NCBI GenBank assembly: GCA_002310235.1
Contig: DBYO01000033.1
Span: 62,001-126,000 of the forward strand
Source of the DNA: Bacteroidales bacterium UBA1184
Lineage (GTDB): Bacteria > Bacteroidota > Bacteroidia > Bacteroidales > ML635J-15
DNA: 64,000 nucleotides
Direction: 5' to 3'
The notes beneath the pieces are model-generated. The model ran no database searches and was not told where the DNA came from. It saw only the letters and a program-made list of their open reading frames with translations. The position numbers and the translations under genes were made by a program. Positions 50,785 to 61,500 of this stretch are shown here, piece by piece. The number at the start of each line of letters is the position of its first letter. The first letter of the stretch is position 1.

Positions 50785-52461
50785 GTGAAAGGACGGTTTT
50801 TCAGTATATTTTTTACTGTGCTCGCAAGCATGTTTGTACTTGCATGCGCCAAGCAAGTTATGCTTACTGGCGGAGCTAAGGACGTCACCCCTCCCGAAGC
50901 TCGCGAAAGTTCACCAGAAAACGGCTCAACCAACTTTTCATCAAAGCACATAACAATAAAATTCAACGAGTACATAAAACTCAATGATGTCTCATCGAAG
51001 TTGATTGTATCGCCACCCATGGAGGAAAAACCAGTTGCTGTCGTAAGTGGCAAAAAGCTGAAAATCAAGATAAACACCGACCAGCTTAAGCCAAACACAA
51101 CTTACTGTCTTAACTTCAACGATGCGGTGGCCGACATCAACGAAAACAATGCTCTCAATAGTTTCGTATATGCCTTCTCCACTGGCAATGACATCGATTC
51201 GCTATCGTTTGCAGGAACGGTTTTCGACGCTTTTACACGAAAGCCAGTGAACGACGCTTGGGTAATGTTATACAGCGATTTTTCAGACACTGCGGTTTCC
51301 AAAACCATGCCCGACTATATTACAAAAGTCAACAAACAAGGCAATTTCAGGATAGGCTTTGTACGAGAAAACGACTACAAGATTTTTGCCCTGCGCGACA
51401 ACAATTCGAATTTCATGTTTGATCTGCCAGAGGAGTACATTGCCTTCGACGACACCACTCGCCATCCCACAGTGGAAATTTCTTACGACACCATAAAGGC
51501 AAAGGACAAAGAGACCGACTCGGTAGTTTCAAAAGCAAAATATTTGCCCGACGATATTAAACTGCTGCTGTTCAAAGAAGATAAAACTCCGCAGTTTTTC
51601 AAGTCAACAAAGCGAATTAAGCGTAACTACTTCGAGATGGTATTCAACTTCACGCAGTACGAAAATTACAAGTTTACCGTACCTGGCGACGATTCTGCAT
51701 TTATATGGGCTCCCGAAAATCCCGATACGGTAAGAATCTGGCTGAAAGACACAGCCTTGATAGCTTCAGACACACTGAAAATATTTGCAGAATATACAGA
51801 CCCGGCTTTCCCCGATTCGGTGCATCTCGACACACTGAAATTCCGCAAGCAGGACAAACTTCTACCCGACACAGTGTTGACAATGAAATTATCCAAGGAA
51901 AAGCGTCCTAATGCCGACTATCGCATTTATTTTTCGCAACCAATAGAATCATTCGACGAAAGCCGCATAAATCTATTTGGTGCGGTCGATACACTATTCG
52001 AAGAAATTAACTACCGCGTAGAAAGGGATTCTTTAAGTCCACTCTGTCTGAAACTTATAGCCGACATTACAGAAGGACGCAAGTACAAAATAGCAGTCGA
52101 TTCAGCATTTGCAACCTGCATATACGGCTATACCAACAATGCCGACACAATAGAAATTGTGCCTATGCGAGAAACCGAATTTGGAGCATTAAAAATTATA
52201 TTCCAAGAAGACAAGCCATATGTCGTAGAACTTCTTCAGGGTGAGAAGGTTATGCACAGAAAAACCACAGAAGGCACAACCGTATCATTCACTTATTTAC
52301 TTCCTGGCAAATATGATATTCGTATCATCGACGACGACAACAAGAATGGTCGTTGGGACACAGGCGACTATTCGCTACACAAGCAACCAGAGAAAGTCTT
52401 TTATTACCCTCAAACCTACGAAATTCGCAGTAGCTGGGAGCATGAAGTGACAATCCAATAA
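50785..52461 (+). CDS. Ig-like (SbsA/Big_5) domain lipoprotein
   Basis: I start at GTG 50785, giving 558 aa with a lipoprotein signal (KGRFFSIFFTVLASMFVLAC); the lipobox Cys is at about residue 21. A TTG at 50773 would add four residues. An SbsA-like Ig domain (about 35-135, PENGSTNFSSKHITIKFNEYIKL, LKPNTTYCLNF) is followed by a carboxypeptidase-regulatory-like fold (about 140-215) and beta-rich regions. Proteins of this plan are conserved in Bacteroidales as outer-membrane or surface lipoproteins of unknown role. The -7 region is not clear. Confidence 0.82.
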   Translation: MKGRFFSIFFTVLASMFVLACAKQVMLTGGAKDVTPPEARESSPENGSTNFSSKHITIKFNEYIKLNDVSSKLIVSPPMEEKPVAVVSGKKLKIKINTDQLKPNTTYCLNFNDAVADINENNALNSFVYAFSTGNDIDSLSFAGTVFDAFTRKPVNDAWVMLYSDFSDTAVSKTMPDYITKVNKQGNFRIGFVRENDYKIFALRDNNSNFMFDLPEEYIAFDDTTRHPTVEISYDTIKAKDKETDSVVSKAKYLPDDIKLLLFKEDKTPQFFKSTKRIKRNYFEMVFNFTQYENYKFTVPGDDSAFIWAPENPDTVRIWLKDTALIASDTLKIFAEYTDPAFPDSVHLDTLKFRKQDKLLPDTVLTMKLSKEKRPNADYRIYFSQPIESFDESRINLFGAVDTLFEEINYRVERDSLSPLCLKLIADITEGRKYKIAVDSAFATCIYGYTNNADTIEIVPMRETEFGALKIIFQEDKPYVVELLQGEKVMHRKTTEGTTVSFTYLLPGKYDIRIIDDDNKNGRWDTGDYSLHKQPEKVFYYPQTYEIRSSWEHEVTIQ

Positions 52462-52485
52462 TTGTCGTAAAAATTCTATAGTTTT

Positions 52486-52519
52486 ATTGCAAATAATCAT
52501 ATATAAATTTATATATTTG
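52486..52519 (+). promoter_or_regulatory. Promoter of the 3386-aa cargo gene
   Basis: TATATTTG at 52512-52519 matches TAnnTTTG, and an ATTG lies at 52486-52489 in the -33 region, 22 bp upstream. The leader to ATG 52592 is about 65 nt. Confidence 0.6.
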
Positions 52520-52591
52520 CAATCGTGTAAGATTGTCATTAATTTGGCATTAAATTTGATTGTTTAATCTATAGTATTGATATATAGATAT

Positions 52592-55500
52592 ATGAGAAAA
52601 TTCATACTCAACCTATTGGTTTTCACGCTATTCGGGATTAGTAGCGTGATGGCTCAGTTTACAGGTACGGGAACTTCTTCCGACCCATATTTGATTTCCA
52701 ACGAACAAGATTTGCAAAATCTTGCGACTGCTGTCAATGCTGGAGAATCATTTTCCGGCCAATTTTTTAAGCAGACAGCAGACATCGATTTCACCGATTC
52801 GCAAATTTTTCCCAATGGTTTTACGCCGATAGGCAATTACATCGACAACAGGCCATTCTCGGGTACCTACGATGGTGACGGGCATTCTATAGTAAGACTT
52901 TCAGTCGATGGAGAAGAGGAATTGGCCATGTTTGCCTATGTTTACGATGGCTGCGTGAAAAACATAAACATGGAAAATGTGAACATATTGGTTTCAAATT
53001 TGGCATACGCATCCGCTATAGTTGCTAGAGCAAACCACTCAACATTTTCTAATATCACAGCAAGCGGACAGATAACAGTTACGGGCGACATGAACTACGT
53101 TATTTTGTCGGGTATTGTCGGACATTCGAACGACAACACAATTTCGGGATGCGTAAGCATGTTGTCTTTCAACGTTGACAATGTTTCTGCCGACTCAATA
53201 AAAATCACCGGAATCACAATGGGAAATGCAACAATAAGCAACTGTTTGGTGTCAACATACATAAAAGGGGAACCAACTCAATATTTCCCAATAGCAGATG
53301 CAGGAACAATCTCAAAATGTATCATAACTGAATCGAATATTGAACCGTCGCCGGTATCGGCCAGCTACGTCAACTGCTATTTCGACCACCAGAACACACT
53401 TATAACCGAGTTCCCATACCAGCAAACATACATTGATGGTCTTAACGCAAAGGCAACAACCGAGCTGACAACCGGCTCGTTTTTAAACGATGCAGCATGG
53501 GTCGAAACCGCAGGACTTTACCCACGTCCAGCTACGGTAGCCAACACAGGCATTGCCATGCTTGCCGCTGCACCTATGACACTCAACTCTGCCGACTGCA
53601 TAGCTTCTGTAGCATCTAATTTCACTGTAAGCACCTTAAACAATGTGCTGTGGCAGACCGAAAACGAGAATTTGCAGATAAACGGTAGCAACGTTATCGT
53701 CAACAACGACGAAGAAGACTCCTTTGCCGAAATATACGCCTACAAGAACAATCTGATGAAGACATTGCAGGTCAACATACTTGGCAATACTTACGGTTCA
53801 AAGGCTAACCCGATACTTATTAGCACGCTCGCCGACCTATACGAACTCGCTGCAATGCTATATGACGAAGGTAACGAGGGTGGGATGATACTCAATGAAG
53901 GAAAAGGTGTTTCGGATTTCGGTGCGGAATACGAAAATGAACTTTATTTCCTTCTTACCAACGACATTACAATACCCGAAGATTCTATTTGGGTACCAAT
54001 AGGTTCTCTTACCTACCCATTCAGATGGAATTTCGATGGAGGCAACCACACAATCTACTTTGGCGAAAGGTCCATCATATCTGCTCCTTCATATATTGAT
54101 GAGCCGACTATGCACAAAAGCGGAAGCGATTCTTTCTATGGCACGGGTCTGTTCGGTACAATAATTGGTGCAAGCATATCCAACCTTACTGTTAATGGTA
54201 TTTTAACTGTTGAAGGTCCAGAAAATTATGGTGGCATTGCTGGTGTAGCTCTTGGTTCGGTATTGTCGAACTGTAGGTTAACCGGTAGTATCGTATACTC
54301 TGCCAGCAGTTCTATTTCTGGTCCCACTGCAGGCAAAAGTACTAGTGGAGTTCCAAATCTGGGCGGTATAGTGGGAGATGCACGATATACATCTTTCTAC
54401 CATTGCACCAATGCTGCGGCTTTGCAGGGTATCGGGGAACAGTCGATAGTTGGAGGCATTGCGGGTAACGGGTCAAATGTTTTCATGGAATCATGTACAA
54501 ACCTTGGAAGAATTTCTGGTGAATACTTTAATGCTGCTATGATTGCCATGGCCGACACCAGCGTTATAACAGGTTGCGCCAACTATGCCCTGGTTACTTC
54601 CGACTACTACAAAGGTTCTTTTGTAGGAGGTATAGATAATGTTACAATAACCGACTGCGCCGATTATGGTGCCGACCCAAACAGCGGTACATTCGCTGAA
54701 GATTCGTGGGAAACGACCTATACTAATGTTATATATGCGCCAGGCAGTGGTTATTTGTTGAGTTATAATGCTGATATCCTTGACAGATGGTATTATGTTG
54801 ACTCCGAAACAGATCCTGCTATGTGCGGTTCCCAAACAAACTGCTATGTTGACAAGCAGATGTTACCTACTGAAGGCAATGCGGTCGGCATAAACAAGCT
54901 TCTTACTTCGGAACTGATTTCGGGTACAGCCGAAAGCCTCAACCTTGATGCTAGCAAATGGACTTTTATCGATGGACGCTACCCCGTGCCGTCGGGAACC
55001 GAATACAATAACGACATTGCTATATTGGCTACAACTCCGTTGGTTCTGGCTGCTACCGACGAAAACAATTTCGAAACGGCAAAAAGTGTTTGCAGCAGTA
55101 TCAGCCTAAATCAGAACCTTGGCATAACATGGATGCTCGACACTACGATTGTCCTTACAGGAAGTACAATAAGCCTCGACTCGTTGCGTCAGGATTCCAC
55201 AAGTGCCAACGTGACTATAACAGCCAGAAAAGGCAACGAACAAGTTCAATACACAGTTGCTCTTCATTCTAGAGCTGGTTCTGCCGACAATCCTTTGCTC
55301 ATTGAATCTCTCGCAGATTTCAATAATTTCTCGGAGGCAGTGTCGAATAGTGGAACATACAAAGGAGTTTCAGTTAGTAATCATGGAGCTAACCTTTATT
55401 TTAAGCTCACAACCAACTTGGTTGCCGAACAAAATTCTACCAATGTTGTTAATTTGAGACCGGTTGGATATTTCAGTGGAAATTTCAACGGAGGTGGACA

Positions 55501-58500
55501 TACGATAACCGTTACTAATGACGACTTGTATTCCACAACTTATTCTTATTACAATTCAGATTATGGCTTGTTCTGCTCTCTTGAATTTGCAAAAGTCGAC
55601 AGCATAAACATAGTAATTGTTGCAGAGGATGACAAGACTAATTTTGGAGAATCCAAGATCGCCATACTTGCAAAGAGCGCATGGAACTCAACCATAAGCA
55701 ATTGTACAATCACTACAGACGGAAATATTAGAGCCGCAGGCGGTGCTCTATTCTGCGGAGCTTTATATTACTCCAAGATGTTTAACTGCAGCAGCTTTGG
55801 AAGCGGAGCATTTATTAACGAGACCGAAACTGATGACAATATAGCAGGTTTGGTATTTGATGCCACTTCTGCTGAAATTAAAAATTGTGCCAACAATCTG
55901 ACAATATCCTCTTCGATGACCGATGCTACAGGTATTTTATGCACCGGTGGTAACGTAGTCATAGAGAATTGTTTAAACAACGCAAATATAACTGCGACCG
56001 AACATACTGCCGCTGGTATTCTACTTGATTGCAGCGAAGGCAGCAATACGTTAAAGAGCTTGGCAAACCACGGTTCCTTAACTGGCGATTATGCATACGG
56101 TATCTATGGCGGTTCGTCAAGCAATACGCCAATTGAAAACTGTTTGAATTCTGGTAAACTCAGTGGTACCCATGTTGCTGGAATTGCTAAAAACGGATCT
56201 AATTTCACAAATTGTGCCAACTATGGAGAACTGGCAGCAACAGAAGGCCGTGCCGCCGGAATCGCACTGGAAGCTGCTTCAATTTCAAACAGTGTTGTCG
56301 CATCTAAGGTTTCGTACTTTTATAATGGCTCAGATATTGGACACCAATATGCAATTGGACCAAATGCCGACGATGACAATTTCTTCGACGAGCAGATAAC
56401 AGAGGTTAAGGTCGATTCGCTGAGGTTACAATTCTACGAACACGGAAACGCTCGCACTACTGAGACAACGATAGGTAATGCTCTTGCCAACGATTTGCCA
56501 GCCAATGGTTGGGATTTCACCGACGGACTTTATCCTCTTCCAGCAGGACTTGACCCCAACGAACCACATAATAAGCTTGCACGTCTGCCAATTATATTGA
56601 GATCGGAAGGTCTTGGACGTAACGAAAAAATTACATCAGTAATTACCGACTTCACTTTACCGCAAATAGATGGGGTGACATGGGAGACGTCGGACGAAGA
56701 TGTTGTTGCGGTACCATCGAGTGGTGGCGTGGCGACCGTCGTAAACCAAACTTCTAGCACAACGGTGATAATTACCGCATCATGTGAAGGTGTTTCGAGA
56801 GAATATATGTTTAAGATACATGAGCTACAGGGTACCTCTGCAGACAATCCTTACATTATAAGTACCGCCAACGATTTTATTCATATGGGTACCAACGAAG
56901 AATATTCAAGTGGTGGTTACGGATTGTTCTTCAGACTTAATAACTCAATAGTAATAAGAAGGTCCAATATCTCTATTGATGACAACGAAGTAGATGGTTA
57001 TTTCCAATACGGTATTTACGGCGCTGAAAACCCATACGTACTGTTCCCCTCCCAATATCCTTTCCGTGGTACTCTTGACGGAAACGGCAATACGGTAACT
57101 TGGCAGAATGCTGGTTATACCGGCACGTACTATGGCTTGTTCAAATATACCGACGGTGCTACAATTTCAAATCTTTCGTTCTATTACAACGAAAGCGGTA
57201 ATACCTACAATTATTCAGGAACACTTGTAGGTAACGCCAAGGCAACTACTATCAAAAACTGCTCAGTATTTTCAAATCTAGCGGCTACCGACCGAGTAGG
57301 TGGTATAGTTGATGTGGCTACCGATGGTACCGTAATTTCGGGCTGTGTATTTGCAGGTGAATTGTCGGCTAAAAACTTAGGAGGTATCGTTGCAGATGCC
57401 GAAGATACCCGCATCGACAATTCTGTATCAATGCTCAGAATCGGTACTCTTTCGAACAATACACTAGAAACAGCAAGTGCAATAGTGAACTCGGCTAAAA
57501 ACAATGTAGAAGTCGATTCTTGCCTTGTAATAGGTGACAATTATGATGAAAACATAAAAACAATCGGCAATGGCGACATGGCAGTAAGCAACTGCTACTA
57601 CGATAATCAGATGTGGCTTGTTGGCGAATCGGATACTACTAATAATATAATAGGTAAGCCTACTCGCGAAATTATCGGTAACGGTTTGTTCGCCAACTCA
57701 TCAAAATGGGCACACGCCGAAGGCAAGTATCCTGTTCCTGCAGGAACACAATACCAATCGGTTGGCAGACTTGCATCGGTGCCAATGCTTCTCAACGAAA
57801 ACGATGCCGACGTAATGCATGTGACCTCTATTACTCCATACGAGGCCGATTCTATCTCGTGGACAGCTGCATCAACAGAAACAAATGGTCCAATAAACAA
57901 TGATTTTGCAGTTCAATGCGTTGACTCCGAAACAGAAACTGCAGTTATGCTTTCGGTTGACGATGCCACCATCGGAAGTCTGTCGTTCGAAAGAAAACTG
58001 AAGGTTACAAAGGGTATTGTAGAAGTTCATGCTCCGCTTGATGATTTCCCGCCATGTGAAGGTGGAGAAATAAGCTATTCTGTTGTCGCAGGCGATGCAA
58101 CATATATGTGGACAGTAGAACCCGAAATGGAAGCTTCGGCATTCGACCAGGACAGCATAACGCTATATGTACCAGCCGATTTCATGACTGCATATACCGA
58201 CAATTCGGCAACACTTAACCTTACAGTTAGCTACGACAATTGTGAAAAGGATTTCGAATTCCAGTTCAATGTTACGCCATCGCCAGCACACTTCAGCATA
58301 ACCAACGACACTGCATTGTGCAGCGGAAGCGATTTCACCATTAAGTGCACGATTGACAGCACCTACGCAATGTATTCCGACATGTTCATGTTTAGATGGT
58401 ACGATGCAAACGACATGCAGACTCCTTTGCAGTCCGACACAGCAAAGACATTCTACATTCCTTCGCTCAATGCCGACAGAACTATAAAGGTTGTGATTGA

Positions 58501-61500
58501 CAACGGAGGCATGTGCGAAGCAGACACTCTCGAAGTTAGATTGACGACAATTTCAGCAAGTAACATTACAGTAGTAAGCGGCGAACCCAACCAGCAGATA
58601 TGCGAAGGTGAACCTATAGAACCGATAGTATTCTCGGTAACTGATCCTATCTACACTTTGCCGTATGGTATTTATGCCGAATACGATACTGCAAACAGCC
58701 TGCTTACACTTACTGGCCATCCGATGAACAGCGATTACGAGGCATATACAATATCGGCCTGCGGAAACGACTTTAACGGCTTAATAGACGTTACTTATCG
58801 TAGAGAAGGAATAACTAACCAATCACAAGTTGTCAACCTTGGCGAAGAAGTAAATATGAGTTTTTATGGTGGGTACAATTTGGAAAATATCATAAGCTGG
58901 GAAAGCCTGGATGGTTCGGAGACATTTACCACCGAAGAATTGGGCTTGGAAATAAGATCTCATCAAGATGAGGAGGGTATTAGCTCGTATATTGAAGGAA
59001 CAGCAGAAATGCCTGGTGAATACATTTTCCATATTACAATCCCGGCCTACGAAAATTGTCCATCGGTAACATACGACAACTTCCTGGGTGTTTACGATAA
59101 TTCCGATTTGATCGCAACAGCACTTGATACTACAATATGTACAGGAGAAACAGCAACACTTACAACTATTGAACGACCGGGCGCATACGGTGGCGATTAT
59201 GTATGGACAATAGGTAACGACACTATTGGCTCTGGCGACCGTATTGATGTTGTACCGCAGCAAACTTCTTTATATAATGTATTGTGCGGCGGAAAGAGAA
59301 TGGTCGGCGAATTTGAAATTGGCGACTATGTATATTGGGATGAAAATTTGAGCGAAAGCGGATACTCGATGCAGAAATATTTCGAATACAGTTCTTATCA
59401 AAATGGAACAGGCTTTTTAATTGTAAATATTGAAGAGGATAGTCTGCTGTTGATGACACTTGCAAGGACAGAAGAAGTGCTATGGTCGCAAGCTCCTGAA
59501 ATTCTTGCTTCCGACGATGTAGATTTACATCTACCATCGGCAGACGAATTTGGCTATGTACTCAATAACTATGTAAGATTTTACAAGTTGTTCAGTGAAA
59601 ATAGTGTTGGCCCTGCAATCCTTACTTCTACCGAAAAGGATGACAATACGATTTACGTGTTCAATACTGAGTACGGCCTTATGATGGAATATCCTAAGAC
59701 CGAACCGGCTCTTGCAATGGGCTTCAAGAAGATTGGCAAGAACGAAGTCGTAAATATGGTTGGTCGTACGTCCAACATAACAAGATCAGGTTCTGTAGAA
59801 ATAATAGTAAGCGAAAGACAGTCGGTTGAAATAAGCACAAGCGACCAGCTTTGCAACACCGAAACCGCTAACGTAGCAGTTGTTACCGAATATCCAGTAA
59901 TCAACTGGTACAATTTGGACAATCCTGACGAACAGGTGGTAATTGACAACGGCAACGCTATCCTTACCGACGGACATTACATAGCTGTGGCTTCCGACAT
60001 TTATGGCTCGTGCCTCGATACTGTACCTGTAAAGGTTCGTGACCTTACTTTCGAAATTCCACAGGACACTACCGCTTGCGATTCTGTTGCAATTACAATT
60101 GCAAAGGAAAATGTCGTCGTTCTTCTCAATAATGAGGCAATCGAAGGACAAACTATTGTTCTTACCGAATCGGGAACATATACAGTTGCTGTTTACGATC
60201 CCGAAAATGCCGACTGCCGTGAGGAAAATCAGATTGTAGCAACAATCAACAATTCGTACATCACTGAAATTTACGATACAATAACCAACGACCAGAGCTA
60301 TATATGGAACGGTGACAGCATAACCGTCGCAGGCGACTACTCGTTTACTGGTATCACCGTAAACGGCTGCGACAGCATTGTAAACTTACACCTTATGGTA
60401 ATAGATGCCAACCTGTCGTTTGTAATTTCGGGTATGGTAACAGGCGTTGATGGTATTCCATTGGAGAACGTCGAAGTTTCGAATGGCAATACCAATACTC
60501 TTACCGACATCGATGGTTTGTTCTCGCTGATAGTTGCTCGCAACAATCCGTCAGTGAAGTTTATAAAGGACGATTACAACATTGTTTATATGGATGTTGA
60601 AGACAATGGCGAAGAACTTCTCATTGTAATGGAAAAACCAGAAATGGAATTGCAGTCAGACGACCTTCAGGTATCAACATTCCCGTACGTTGCCAACGAA
60701 ATTAATGTCGAGATAACAAACAACGGAGACGGTCCGCTCACATGGAGTTCGGTTATTGTTTCCGACAACATCAACATAGTACCGTCGGCACCGACACGCG
60801 GCACACGCAACATGTGGGATGTGGTAAATGCTGAATTCACTACACACAGCAGAGCCGAACAGGCCGTTGCTACCGACGGATTCTACATCTACACCGCATC
60901 GTGGATGCGCAAGGGCGAATTCAACCGCTACACACTCGATGGATATGTTGAAACATTCAACATCCAAGGTGTAGGAGCAATCAGGAATCTAACCTACGAC
61001 GGAAGCCACTATTTCTACGCTACCGACAACAGCAATATTATCTACAAGATAGACATGGGTGCTCAGACCGTGGATTCGATAGTCCTCGACCAGAACATGG
61101 AAGTTCGCTACTGCGCATACGTAAGCGAAAATGTTCTGTATGTCGGCAACTGGACTTCGCTCTACATGATTGTTCTTGGCGAAACCATAACCACAGTTCC
61201 AATGTCGAGCAACCTTACCAATGTATATGGAATCGTTTACGACAAATACCATGAAGGTGGACCTTGCCTGTGGGCGTTCTCACAGATTTCGCAGAACAAC
61301 GGACCATCGGCCCTCATACAGATGCTTGATTCAAATGGCTTGCTTACCGATGTTACACATTATGTAAACGACACCGTTGTCAACCTGCTTTCGACTTCGA
61401 CCGCTGGTGGCATCTGCGTTTCGGAACTCCTGTACGACGACAAGTACGTAATGCTTGCCAATATCCAGAATAGTACCGAAAACAACAAGATTGTGATTTA